A DNA stretch of 64,000 bases, from positions 1,868,513 to 1,932,512 of the forward strand of contig NC_084781.1 in assembly GCF_028858725.1 (NCBI RefSeq), read 5' to 3'. Below the pieces are notes generated by a model. The model was given only the letters and a program-made list of their open reading frames with translations, was not told where the DNA came from and did not search any database. Positions within the stretch are counted from its first letter, which is position 1. Every line of letters starts with the position of its first letter. Shown in pieces: positions 36,982-50,700 of the stretch. A program made the translations under genes and the position numbers. The DNA comes from Colius striatus (Eukaryota > Chordata > Aves > Coliiformes > Coliidae).

Positions 36982-38173
36982 ACACCTTATCAAACCACCT
37001 CAGTGGCTCTCAACTGTGATGCCTTGGGGTTGAAGGTATGGTTAAGGCAATGTCTGGCTTCCAAAAGACTTGGGGGGTGAATGGAATGTGAGTGAAAGTG
37101 GCTGAATCTGCCTGGGGTGGGTGGTCAGGGGATGGAAGGGAGGGAGGCTGCCCTGTTAGCACTGGCATGGAGCTGCTCTCCTGCTTGGTTGGCTTTGGAA
37201 ACTGAGTTAGAGAGGTGAGGCAGCCTCACTGGGAGTAGATTTGGGCAGGTTCAGCTTGGAGAGAGATGATAGCTTCAGCATGGTGTATGGATCCTCCTTG
37301 GAAGTCTCTTGGGAGCCTTCTCAGCACCACTATGGCTTTTCTCCACAGCTTTATTCCCTCCCTGGCACTTTATCAAGCAAAACTTTGCCTTTTTGTGTGT
37401 CTGCTTGGTGTTTAGGGCCACAGGGGTTGTGGGTTTTTCCTCCCTGAGGTCATTTGGTTCCTGCCCTGGGGATCCAAACTGAATTAGAAGATGCCATGCA
37501 GCAGGGGGAGTAGAAGAACAGAAAGTTCACCATCAGCACTGAAGCTGCTTCTGCTGTCCTTTGCTAAAGGCTGGTGAACAGGGGAGCAAAACCAGCCTCT
37601 GGGGTGTTGCTATCTTTTATTGCCTTTGCTGTGTGGCCTGAAGATGTGCAAGAGCCAGCCCTGACCTGAACACATACCTGGCACAACACCAAGAGCTCCA
37701 GGAAAACCTGCCTTGCCTTACAGTGGTTGCAAACTCCCAGCCCCACAGGAGAAGCCCCTGGGACAGTGAGCACTGCAGGTTGGTTGAGCAGGTTAGTCAG
37801 GCTTTGGGGAATGCATGTGTATGTAATGTGATGCCTGTAAATCCTGCACTTGAAGAATTGAGTGGCATTATTGAAACAAGGTTGAGTTTTTTCCCCCTTG
37901 GTGTAGCACCTGTGGAGCCTGATGTGTCTCATACTGCTCCCACCAATCATTTCCCCTGAGCTGTGGCCAGACAGAGGAAGTTCTGGTAGATGGGGTGGGT
38001 TTTCCTCCTCCTTCACTGCTTTGAAAATAGATGAGAGTGACTGCAGTTCATGGAAAGCAAAAACCAAACCTCAGGGGTGCCCAAGTGTTTCAGCAAAGTG
38101 GGCCCAGGGCATCCTCTGGCATCCAGCAGCAGCACTGTGGAGTTAGGGTTGGCCAGCAAACAGGCAAGGTGTG

Positions 38174-38196
38174 ATGTGTGTGTGTGTGTGTGTGTG
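38174..38196 (+). repeat. TG dinucleotide microsatellite
   Basis: About eleven TG units after GTGTGATG. Confidence 0.9.
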
Positions 38197-38912
38197 TTCA
38201 CTTTCAGGTAAAAGCAGTTGTTTTGTAGGACAGAGACACATGCTGGCAGCTTTGGGTGAGCCAAAAGCTCTGGGTAGCAAAGACACACTTCAAAGCATCC
38301 TAAAAACCCCCAACCAATTACAATCTATATTGTACTTGGGCTTATTGATACCTATTTGCCTTACAACAGGACATGGTGAGGCTCATGGACTGTGTCTACC
38401 TGCTAAGACTGGGCCTGGGCTGCATATTCCACCCTGGTCTTGGGCTGCATTACCTCATTGTGCTGGACCTGGGCAGAATTTCACATGAGCATCCTCAAGA
38501 AGGTCCCAGGTCAAGGCCTTGCTGAGAGAAGACTCTTTGGTGGCTTCAGGTGAGTCCATGCCCTTGTCACTCCTCAGCAGAGCTGGATGGAGCAGAGGAG
38601 GGATGGCAGTGAGCTGGAGCCCTGCCAGCTTTCCCCAACTACAGCTCAGCAGTTGGTGCATTGGTGCTGGGAAGATCCAGGCAATGAAACACAGCAGGCA
38701 GCCAGGGAACAGATGCACGTAGCAACTGTGGTGGGTAAGTGCTGGCAGCCTTTTCCTTACAGCAAAGTGGAGTGCAATGAGTTTAGCACTGACCTCTCCT
38801 ACTGTTTCCCTGAAAGAAGCTGGCAAATGGCTTTGTGTGCAGCTGCTACAAACCTGGTTAAACCTTTTGTGTCCTCAGATGGCCTCAACCACCCCATGGT
38901 CACTCAGCTGGG

Positions 38913-39070
38913 CCCTTCAGTGGCAGCAACACTTGGGAGATGTCTGAGCAACAACCTTCAGTGGCAGCAACACCTGGGAGATGTCTGAGCAACAACCTTC
39001 AGTGGCAGCAACACTTGGGAGATGTCTGAGCAACAACCTTCAGTGGCAGCAACACTTGGAGATGTCTCAG
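38913..39070 (+). repeat. 41-bp tandem repeat, about 4 copies
   Basis: CCTTCAGTGGCAGCAACACT plus TGGGAGATGTCTGAGCAACAA recurs at 38914, 38955, 38996 and 39037 with very few differences. Confidence 0.92.
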
Positions 39071-40159
39071 CACTGATCTTCAGGCATGTACTATGAAACA
39101 TCACTTTGCAGTCAACATCCATGATAAAGAATCAAAGCTGAGCACTAAGCAGTCAGGGCCAGAGCATAGAACTAATAGACTTTGATTCCAGCCTGATGTA
39201 TTTCTTTTGTGGAACTAACAGGATTTATCAAAGGAAGGGGAAAAAAACCCCCACCCCCTACAAAATCTCACAGCCAAATCCAACCCTGGAATTCAATCCA
39301 CAACCTCTGTCATTTCTCTTTCAGGTCACCCTAGCTGAGGGTGAAGTCTCAGCTCTGAGGAGAAGATCCAGCATCACTGAAAGGGAATTGGCAGTTTAAA
39401 CATCAAAACTCCTTCCCCCAAAGAGCTGTGACAAAGCCAAGAGATGGCATTTTCTAGGCCAGCATCTGTTCTTTCCTGCAGAGCCTGAATAATTTAAGCA
39501 GCAAAAAGGAAGCTGCAGTGGAAGCAAGGAGCCTATGTCTAAGGAGAAACAGGACAGGGGCTGTTGTTTCCTATTCAAAACTACAAAGCTTTCATGTTTT
39601 CTCCTACCTCCTTTCTCCTTCTCTTCCTTCAGGCCTGTTGGGAACCTCTCAGATCAATCAGGATGATTCATTCCATGCCTTGGCCTCCCAGAAGAGAGTT
39701 CAAACAGCAAAGGCTCTTTGGTTGTTTCGCCCAGGAGGAATTTGCTCTCGAGGTCAAAGGTGCTGTTTGAAGCCAGGTAGGAGCAGGGGCAGCTGTGAGC
39801 TTTCCATGTTTTAGGTGTTCTGGAAGAGAAAGTGAAACCAAACAGTTATTTCCCTTTGTGAAAGAACCAAAACCAGACCAAGTGGGACCAGTGAACAAGG
39901 ACCAGCGTTGGCCAACTACTGCACCAGGCTCTTTGTCTTCACGGCCTCTCAGCTGTGGCCATCCCTACCAGGCAAAGTGGCACTGGTTTGGGGTCTGTCT
40001 CCTTCTATGCTTTCTTAGGTATGAATAAGGGTTCCTGGAGCCTCCCCTTTTCTTCTGTCCAACCCTCTATCTGCTTCTCTCCTCAGCCAAGGTGGGGGAC
40101 AAGTCTCTGGCAGGGGAAGGCCGGGAATAAAGAGAAGAAACAAGCAGGAAGTTAAAGTG

Positions 40160-40165
40160 TTTATT
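40160..40165 (-). promoter_or_regulatory. APLP2: APLP2 polyadenylation signal
   Basis: AATAAA on the minus strand (plus-strand TTTATT in AAGTGTTTATTGATG) after a 1.5-kb 3' UTR. Confidence 0.7.
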
Positions 40166-41678
40166 GATGTGTTTAAACTTTGTACATTCCCCACAGACCA
40201 CACTAAGGAGTTTGCAGGTCAATCTGTGCATAGTGGGAAGAGACATGGAGAGGGTGGGGCAGGGAGAAAAGAAAAGTCACAGGAGAAATAGAAAAAATAC
40301 ACCACAGGTTACCAGAACCTCCAACTTCAAAATAGCCGTGAGCATGAACACCAACTATACAAGCGTTACAAAGACATGATGGTGAGCAGAACAATGCCCC
40401 TTCTCTCCTCCTCCTTGGGGCCCATGCATCCAATTTCCCTCAGAGCAGGCAGTATATCCTTTGCCCCAACTTGTCTCTTCCTCTCTTCCCTTCCCCAAGC
40501 TCAAGGGAACCTCCCCCCACCATTCCTCAGCTGCCAAGGTCCTGATTATTGCAGTGATTTGTCATTTCTGGGTACACACATCCAACCCTCCTCACCACAT
40601 CATAAATAGAGATGCAAAGGCTCCAAAACTCTGCTTCTCTTTAACTACTTACCAGGTTGGTGAGGCAGGAGAGCTGGGGGGAATTAGCAGTAGCAAGAAG
40701 GGGGGTGGGGGTGTTAATGCCAGGTGAGTACTGTAGGAAACTGATTCAGGATTTAAACTCAACAACCAGGAACTTCCCAACTCTAGAGCAGAACTGACTC
40801 TGGAAGGGAGGGGTGGGGAGGTGAATGTGCAGACCCCAGTATGCACAAACCATGTCCTAACATTCCACTAGAATACCTAGAAACAGAGATGCTAGCAAGT
40901 CTCTTCACCTCCTTGGTGAGTGTGGATTCCTCGAGCCCAAGCTGCTAAGCAGCAGGGTGCAAACCATGGGGCAGATGAGGAGGATGAGGGGGGGGTGGTT
41001 TGGGGAGGGTTGGTTTTGTTTTTTCTCTGGGTTTTTTTCCCCTCTCTTGTGATGATTTTTGTGAGTTCCCCTTCCCAACTGCTTCCTTCTGCTGGCACAG
41101 TCCCTATCCCTGACTTCATCTCTTTGTGACTCCCAAACTCCCTCCTCTTTCAGCAAAGGAACAAACCCAAAAAGGAATACTGCTTTATATATAAAAGCCA
41201 AATAAAACCCCAGATGACTGAAGAGCCACTGAAGAGCTGTTTCCTTTTTTGACATGGTGGGCTGGTACAAGTGACCCTGAACATACAGGTGGGCTATCAG
41301 AAACAAAACCCAACACTTGCCATGTTTCTATCTAACAGAGCTTGTATCAGACAACAGCACAACAGAACTGGCAGGGGTTCTTTTGTTCAGATTCTTTAAA
41401 AAACAAAGGAAAACTACATCCACCTGGTGTGGTTTTTTTTCCCATTGAAGGAGATTTATATATCATATTGTTATATTATCATTTCTTCACCCATTTAAAA
41501 GAATGGAAATTGCAACTCTACAGTAGTAATTATAGTCTTAATGATCCAGGAGTTCTGAATGTAAGATGAAGTCCCTCTCAAAGCAACTGTTGGTCAGTAG
41601 TTGATCCAAAAAGCTGGACCCCTTTGGCCCTCCACCCTGATCCTTTCCTGGGCAGGGTTGTTGTTATCTTCATCTCTT
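40160..41678 (-). other. APLP2: APLP2 3' UTR
   Basis: Extends from the TAA at 41681-41679 to the AATAAA at 40165-40160 (TTTATT on the plus strand), about 1.5 kb, similar in scale to mammalian APLP2 3' UTRs. No other open frame of interest lies in it. The exact cleavage site, expected near 40140-40150, cannot be seen. Confidence 0.75.
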
Positions 41679-41780
41679 TTATATCTGCATCTGCTCCAGG
41701 TATTTGTAAGTGGGGTTCTCATAGCCATGGTTTTGCATCTTGCTCAGATGCCGCTCTTCTGGGGTAAGCATCGGGTCGAC
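41679..41780 (-). CDS. APLP2: APLP2 exon 18, cytoplasmic tail and stop
   Basis: 102 bases with [42 protein letters not shown] binds PTB-domain adaptors such as FE65 and drives endocytosis; TPEE corresponds to the regulated threonine site of APP-family tails. Confidence 0.97.
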   Translation of the reverse strand, partial: VDPMLTPEERHLSKMQNHGYENPTYKYLEQMQI

Positions 41781-44700
41781 CTTTAGGAGAAGCAGAAGGT
41801 TATTGGTTAAAGGAGGTACTTTTGAGGCTTTATTTCACAGTAACAGCAGCTGACAGACAAGCACTGGAGAAATGCCAGGACACAGGGGGGAAAAATGCAA
41901 GCCACAGAGCATCATTTGCTAGGCCAGAGCTCCTCGTTTGGGTGCTGATGCCTCCTGCCTGTGCCTGTTTCTCCGCTGATCCCTAAGAACTTAAAGAGAA
42001 CAGTGCAAATTTGGGATCTGCTGCTCTCATTCCAGACACCTTCACATATCAAAGAGGCAAAGCAGCTCCCTCCAGAGCCCATGAAGTCAGCAGCAGGAGG
42101 AGGAGGAGGAAGGAATTGCTTCTCAGCACTCAGTGCTCTCGACAGCCGTTACATCTGGGAGGACAAATTGCTGTAGATTGACCAACCTACTCCCCTGCAA
42201 AACATACCCCCTGAGAAGCTCATTTCCTGCTAAATCCCATCCTGAGCCAGGAGGGGAAGCCCAACTGAAGCAGCAAGCACAGTTGTGAAGTGCCAGGTCC
42301 CAGCATGGCATGCCAGTGACTGATGAAACCAGCAATGAAGACATCAGCATCGACAGAGTTAAGCCCCATCCAGCCAGGAGCAGAGCAGCTGATGGCTTGG
42401 CAGCTCCTGCCATCTTTACCCACCTCCCCCCTTCCACACAACATGTGATTCAATACTATTTTCATCCTCAGTTCTGGAGTTGTTTCTCACCTCCACAATA
42501 CCATGGCTGATGGTCCCATACTGCCTCTTCCTCAGCATCACCAAGCTGATGACTATGACGGTAGCTATGGCAACGGCAATCACCAGCAGACCAATGAGGG
42601 CACTGCTGCTGAAGCTGAAGTCATCACGGAGGGAGCTGTCGTTATCCTGGAGGGAAGAAAACAACCCAGTGGGTAAAGGAAGAGCAATGCACTGCTAAAA
42701 GCAAACCAGTGGCCACCAGTAAGACTCTCAACTAGCTGTGGTATCAAGATACCACCGATTGTGCCATTATTTCACCTCTAAACATGAAGTTGTTTCCCTA
42801 CTTTTGGCACTCTGGGCCCACAAAACAGAGTCAGGTGAGTATCTAACATGCCTTTAATGTTCACACCTAACCTGCATTACCCTCTGCATGACCAGTCTGA
42901 AACCTAAAGCCAGCTTTAGGTCATGTGATGACCACTGGACTCAGCAGCCACGTACGTACCGGCTCATCCACCAGCCCACCGACACGCTCTGCATTGAAAA
43001 TCATCTCCTTCACGTCCAGGGTTTCATCAATGACCTGAAAACAGTCACAGAAGCATTTTATGAAAGGAGCCATATGAAACAAGAGGGAGGAAGGAATGTA
43101 AAGGCAGACAAGAGACCTTTAATGACCAGTAGCAAAAGGCACAGAGCCATGCTTGCCCTGCTCCCCAGGGTGTGCGATGGCTCTCCGTGTTTTACAGCTC
43201 CCAGAGTTGGCTGCAACCATTTGGACATTCAGAATAGCTCAAACTCAAGCCCCAAATGAAAAAACACAAAGTACTGCCCTAGGACACAGCATTTCTGTCA
43301 TCCAAGATGTGACCTGTGGCTTTAAAACAATTCTGTGAGCAAACTCTCAGCAGCTGGCTTGGAGGGGTGGGGGTTCTAAACCCAAGGGACTGAGGCAAGG
43401 TGGCTGCTGCCAGAAGCAAGAGAACTCCTCACACTGTAGACAGGGCTAATGCCTGCTGGGTCACTCACCTTTTTGCCAGCCACCAGGGTATTTATTCAGC
43501 TAGAAGGCTACCCAGCTATGATAAAAGCAGCTCAAAGGGTCTCTGCTTGGGAAAGCTGTTTATTAAATCAGACAGTTCTCCAGCTCAGACTGCCAAAGAT
43601 CTAGATCTCCCTCTCTCCTTCCCTCACCCTCCCACCCTTCTGATGCTAATCAGTATTAAGAGCCTACAACAGTCAGAAAACTGACTCCCCCACACCATCT
43701 GGGTAATGAATACAGTGACATTCTGTAAGCAGGAAGGAGACATGGAAATAAGCCACAGCTATTAATTAGCAGGCTCTGCTCTACAAAGTAAAGGTGGAGG
43801 GCTCACCACGTTTTCATCCACTTTGTTCTTGCTGTTAATCACTTTTTCTTCAGCACCAATCAGCCCATCCAGCTCAGTCATGCCAGAACCTGCACCAAAA
43901 GAGCAAGGCAGGGACAAGTCAGCCAGCCTCCAGTGACACTTGGGAAGGGTTGCCATGGCTAGTGAGTTTAACTGCATGGGCTGCTGCTTATTAATCTGTC
44001 TTCATGCTGTTGTGTGTCAGAAGGGGAGCTGAGTGATTGATTGGGGAGGGTGGGAGGTGTTCTGTTAATGAGGGGAAATGAGGTGGCAATGAGAGGAGCA
44101 GACAAGACTCACCAAAACCAGCCTGAGGTGTAAATCCAGAAACAAGATACTGGTTAAGTGCTGCTGTTAGAAAGGTCCAAGGCAACACATTGTAACACTA
44201 ATTGTGAGCAGTGCAGGTGCCTTGTGGAAATGTCCACACCCTTCTCCCCATCCCCAGGGTCAGCAGCACCTCCCAGTGACCCCTGGGATGGAAGGAGACA
44301 TCTCTCTACTGAGAATCATCATCAACCACGCAGGTCAGCATCATCTGCTTGCTTGAGAGCAGTGAGCATCTCAGGAAGAAGATTTCAAGGTCACCCAGCA
44401 CAGCTCTGTAAGGAGCTGCTATCCCACAGCTGGCACAAGCCCAGAGCCAATAAATACCAGGGCAAGGGAGGAGCAAAGGACTACACTAGCCTTTGTACCA
44501 GAACATCACTCACCCACTTCTAGGCTGAAAGGAGCAGAAGCTCAAGAGAAGAATATCAATTAAGAGAAGGTGGTTGCTCTGCATAAACTGTTTTGATCTG
44601 AAGTGTCTATAAATAGATCAGATCAATAACAGCAGAGCCTGCTGCAAGACACCCACACCTAACATAACACAGCAAGTTCAGAGAACACCAGCTTTCCATT

Positions 44701-47700
44701 AGCACTAGGAACAACACAATGTCCTTCACAACACCTAAAAGCAAGAGGAGAGCAAAGCCTCAAACCTTCAGCAGGCTCTCTCTGATGAGGAGCAAGAGGA
44801 AGGGGAAACATTACACTACACACTATGCTGGTGACTGCACACATCCCTCCACAAGCTGCTGAGCTTGCAGGTTGCCTAAGACATGATGTCAACTTGCTGC
44901 TGAAATTGGCAGCCTGTTCTTTGATGAGATGCAAGGAAAAGCCTGTTGGCTCCAAGGCATGGGTTTGGTTGTTTTTTTTTTACAGTGAGAAGCTTTTTAG
45001 TGCCTGAAAATGCTGAGGGAAATGAACATCTCACTCCAGCTCCACCCAACAGAGAAGCAGCTCGAGGTTTCAGTGCAGTTTCAGTGCACCTCCTTTTCCT
45101 GTGCAGTCCCTTTGGAGACCATGATCAGGTTCCAAGCACGGACAAGATGTGTCAGTTTGACTTCTCAGGAAGCAGGTCACATTACTGTGAAAGCCAATGA
45201 TTGGGGTTTTCTGGAGAGGCTAGCCACAAATAAGTATTTTGGAGAACTCCTGTGTCAGCTTTTAGCCTCTCATTGGCTTTATTCAGTTCTCAAGAGCCAA
45301 GGCAGCGTTGTCTCCAAGGCTGGGAGTTCAGCTGCTGCTGATATTGTCAGAGAGCACTGTAGCAAATAACAGACCCAGTTCTATGGAGCTCAAAGGCAGA
45401 GTTTAGATTATACACATCCCAGGGGGATGAAAACCACCTCTCCTACACTCCAAGAAAACTACAAGACTCAATCAGCCACCATGAAATGAAAAGGGAAGGG
45501 AGAGAAGGGGTAAGTCATCAGAAACTCTTCCATTTCCCCAACTGAGGAGAACCAGCCTGGATCTATTAAGTACACATCAGATATCCAAAAGAATGATGGT
45601 TTTCTAAAGAAATCCAAACTAAAAGGCTGTCCCAATTCTTTCCAGAGCAGTCAGCACACTGAACTAGCTCCACACTGTTCCACAAGAGGGATGAAGGTGA
45701 CTTACACTTGTAGAGAAAGGCTGGTAATGAGAATCATTTCAAGCTATCTGGTTTCTACCAGACTATTTGTGTTCAGATGAAATGGTTGTTAGCAAAAATC
45801 CTTTGCTCTCCTCCTTTGGAGGTTCTGCACAATATAGCAGGAAGCAAAGGCAGATTAAAGTGCTGGGCTTGCTCCCCACACACAGCACGTGTCCCACTGC
45901 TCTCCAAAAACATTTCAAGAGAGCTTTCCATTTCTCCTGGGGGAATTAGATCCATGGTAGTAGATCAGCCAGGCCTGATCTTTACTTGAAACTGTCTTGC
46001 ACAGGCAGTCCCAGTTCCTGCTGAGTTCATAATGAGCTAAAGGACAAATGGATAATCACACAGGACTTTGCTAGGAGGGAGAGATGCTACATGTGAAAAG
46101 GTGATGCCAAGGAGGCTACAAACACAGAGAAAGAACCTCCCAGTTTATCTGTTCACTGCACTCTGATATCTATGAGGACATTCAGCCAAGGAAACACAGC
46201 TTCTGCCTGCTGCAGCACTCTGATTTCTACTTCAAGTGCTGCTACTGGGCAGTAAGGACAGATTCCACAGCAGGCAGAAGAGCCTCTGGACTATTTACCA
46301 TCAGCACTGCAAGGTTTACTTTGGGAAGTGTCAAACATCAGTACATATGGAGATAGAGAAAGTACCAACAGGGTTGCAGACAGACTGCTAGGTCCACATA
46401 GCTTGAGGGCAAAGAAGCTACTCTATGCACTCCCAGACACCTTGTGAGCCCATCAGGGAGGAATATCTACAACCAATTAGATGCTCACACAAGGTCATTG
46501 CTTTAACACTAGACCTAAACAGACAGAAACCAGAAGTTACTGATCTAATGAGAGCAGGGAAATGAAAAGAAAAGGTGAGTATGAAACTAAAATGAAGCTA
46601 TCAGACACACTGAGGAGGAGAGTGATTGAAAGCACTGTGAGGGAGCAGCTTAGAACCAACCTTTTTTCATTGGGTGGTACAAATCCGGCTGAGGATCTAG
46701 CAGGAGGGGAAACAAAAACAAAAATAGCAGAGAAAGGAGATTAAGAGAGAAAGGAAAAAAGGCTTGTGCATGATTTCTGACTCAGACCCTGGGAAAAGCT
46801 TTTAGTCCACAGCTTGCTTTAAGCTCAGGACTCTGCTCAAGCATTTTTAAACACACACACACACACACCCCAGCTGTCAACACCCAGGGACACAAAAATA
46901 GATCTGTGTTTTTAACAAGGTAAAAAGAGAATTCCTGCAGCCCTTCAGCAGGTCACAGCACAGAAACTTAACACTACACAAGAGTGTTTTGGTTAAAAGA
47001 CTGAAAATTAAATCCAGAGTCAAGCCACAGAGTAAAAAAAAATGGAAAGGGGTAAGATCACTTTGCAAAGAGAGGACTGGAAAGCCCAAGACAGCAGCTG
47101 AGTGCAAACTGTTCGTGGCACTGCCTCTTTCCAATGGACACAGCCTGGAGGGTACTTGCTAGGGTGACTGGTTTATTCTTCAAACCGCCCCAAAGGGATG
47201 GAGTTTTGTGCTCCATGGTTTGTGAAGCCAGTGAACCCCATTTTCAGTGCCACATACCTTCGGTTTCAGGCAAGGCCGGGAAGGTTTTCACCTGGAAGGG
47301 ACGGAAAGGTTTGTGCTCCAGGGGAATTTCTTCACTCTCCTCAGAGCTCACTCTGACATCCACCTGGGATTCAGAAATGGAGGATGTGAACTGATCCATG
47401 TCTGCACGTTGCTCCTGAAGCAGCTCATCTGAAAGGAATAAAAAGGTAATGTTACACCAACTGCATGAAGCCTGGCAGGAACAGAAAGGGGCAGATGGTT
47501 TGAACCTAGCCAAGGCAGGGCTGCAGGGGAACACTGAGCAAGGGCTGCCAGGTTATTTTTCATGCTCTGAAGTCTCATCTGGAATTCTCACTAAAGGTGT
47601 TGTCTGTAAACACACACAGCACAAAGAAGAGCCAAAAGGTTTGATGTGGCAAGGGGTCTTGGAAATAAATGGTATTAAAACTGTAAAGCATGAAAGCATC

Positions 47701-50700
47701 TGCTCATTTTTATGGTTCTTTTTCATGTCTCTTTGAGAGACAGCTTTGCTATCCTCACTTTTCTTATATGGACAGTGAAAATTCTTAGGAACAAGCTATT
47801 CTGACTGGCTGTGGTGCAAAACCTAAAGGAACCTGCCCCGTGGTGCTCAAGTCCTTGTTGTTGAGGGCATCCCCCTCCAAGGAGCTAGCAATGAGCCTCC
47901 TTCCCTTGCTATGAAAGCTTGCAGTCTTAACACAGTGGCACAGGGAGAGCTCACCAATCTCATCCTGGATTTCTTCAGCCACATATGGCACCTTGTAGAG
48001 CAGAGACAAGCTTTGATTCATCCGCTCCTCAATCACATGGAGATGTGTCATCACCTGCAAATGCACAACAGCGCGTTGGAGTAGGCAAAGAGAGTCAGTC
48101 ACTTGATCAGAACTGACACACCACTCAATTCAATACCTACAACTGATGGATCTGCCAGGACAGACAATGGAATGGGACAGAGGCCCATCTAGACTGGGTC
48201 TCTAACACTTCATGCTTCGCTGGAGCTGGCCATTTGTACACGGTGCTCTCAGTGCTTTGGGAAAGGCTGGGGGTGAGAGGATCCAGCTGACTCTCGCTGC
48301 AACCAGCTCTCCACTGGAAACACTGAAGCTGGTATTTCCCATATGCCAGATATGGTCATAATTCATTGCCTGCAGCAGCTACAAGCAAGTGCTTTATTAA
48401 ATGGATTATCATTCCTGACTACCAGAAAAGATAGGAGCAATGGGAGCAGACAACGTTATTCATCAGCTCTGGTTTCAGAACAAAGGTGCCTTTCAGAACA
48501 ACAGTGGCATTACATTAGTCTTACACCCACTACACCCACCCACTGGCAACAGCTTTCTCCCTTCATTGGAGAAATAAATTCAGACTCTATACAAGCTCAC
48601 ATCCCTCTTCCCTGGCACATTAAATCCACAGGTGAAGTGAAGCCTGACCTGAAGAGGGTGCTGCGTAACCAAGACAAGACACTTATCCGGCCAGCAAAAG
48701 GCTGGGGAAAAGAGCTAAGGAGCTGAATGGACCTGTTTTACAGTGTGTCTTGTACCTGACCTTTCAGAGCAAGGATGAAAGCAATTTGATTTCACATGTG
48801 GCAGCTTGTCAATCAAGGGAATCGATTGGGGCACCTAAAGTGCATCTGGAAAGTAAAGCAAATGGAAATGGAACCGTAGCACCCGCATCCCTCCCGTGTC
48901 CATTTCTTGACACTGCTGCCTTCAGAAGGAATCAAGGACTGTTAAGGTTTTAGCTTAAGAACACAGTTCACACAGTTCCCTTTGGGCTTTGGCAGCATCA
49001 AAAGAAAGGGAAAATGCCATCACATCTTCCCCATCCCAAGCCCAGCATGAGCTTCTAACACCACACTTGCTACGCCGTGCTGAGGATGTGCAGCTTAACA
49101 ACAACCACAGCAGCAGTGGTAGGCAACCACAGCTGAAAGTACAGCACAAGCACAAAACCCAGGAGACCAGGCACCTCCAGTGAGGCTTGCTTCTAGAAAA
49201 ATCACTGCAATGCTACTCTACACCTCACCAGAGGTGACAGTAACTGACTCCAGTCCCTGTCTTACATCACAGTGTTTCCATCTCCTGCTTATACAGCCAA
49301 GTAACAAAGCAGGTTCTCTTCCCAGTAGACTGGGATTGGTAAATTACACTCCTACAGCTGTGACTGGACAGTCAAGTTCTCTCTGCTTTGCTCTGAACTT
49401 GTGAGAGGACGCATCCTTATGAACAGACCTTACAGTGTTAACAGGCCACTCGTCATTTGAGCCTGAGGCCTTTCAGTACATCTCCCAGCACTTTAAAAGC
49501 AGGTTATCAGGACATCATCCAAAAGATTTCTGTAACACCTGCAGCTAGAAGAACAATGGCCAGGTTTGTCATCCATGAAGGACCATGTTCACATACACTA
49601 TCCAGAAGGAAAATGGCTTTCTGACTCTTCAGGGGTAAAATATATTGCAAGAGCAGAAAAAGAGCTCCTCAAAACAGACTGTTTAATTAAGTTAACAATG
49701 ATGGTCAAGTGCTGGGCAAGCTTTATGTATTACTTTTTGGAAACAAGGCAATAATTCTGCAGAGGAACAAGAGAATTCCCACAGTCTCAAAACACAGGCA
49801 CAGTGAAGAACAAGCCAAAGGAAAGGAACACACAGACACAAGGTCTCGAAAGAAGTGAGGAAGTCAAGGATGGCCAAGTGCCCAGCAAATCATTTCATGG
49901 GTGTTTGATGAAAGGAAACAACAAAAATGATCTTGAACTAGTCCTGAATTCTTAAAGACTGTTCACTGTGACCGAAAATAGTTCATGTATAAGCCAAGGA
50001 AAATCATCCAGACAGCACACGTGCTCACAGGCAAGACGCAGACACAACACGAGATCTCTGCACAGAACGAGAAGTCGCTACAGACCCAGCACATCAAGCG
50101 TGAGGATTCAACACAAGGCTCCAACAGCCAGGCTTGGGTAACAATGCCTCCCTTGATGGAAAACATTCTTATACCTGAGATTTCATCTGTGCAGCCTTTT
50201 CTGGGTCAACTGCCAGGACGTGCTGGTAGTGGCGGATGGTGTGCAGACGGTCCTTGTTCTCAGCGCGGACGTAGCGCTTCAGAGCCTGCAGGATGCGGTG
50301 GGGCTGTGGGGTTTGAGGGGGGGGAAAGAGTTCAAATCCACTGGAGTCAAATGAAATTCACAGCTGAAATTCACAGTGTTTCAGATGTGAGCCTGGAAAA
50401 GAGCTTGAAGCTGCTGAGTCCAAGCTATCCCCTCACCCTGCCCAGCCCAGCACTACCCCATGGCCCTCAGCACCTCAGCACCACGGCTTTGGGATCCCTC
50501 CAGGGCTGGGCACTGCCCCAGCTCCCTGGGCAGCCTGGCACAGGGCTGACACCCCTCTCAGGGAAACAGTTCTGCCTCAGCTCCAGCCTCAACCTCCCCT
50601 GGGGCAACTTGAGGCCTTTTTCTCTCGCCCTGTGGCTTGTGACATGGGAGCAAAGATGGCTGCCCCTCCTCCCCTCAGCCTCCTGTCAGGGAGCTGCAGA

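Larger units (their letters stand above)
36990..40144. other. Intergenic between the convergent TMEM45-like gene and APLP2
   Basis: No exon is supported. It contains a TG dinucleotide run at 38174-38196 and a 41-bp tandem repeat at 38913-39070. The rest is single-copy. Confidence 0.5.
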
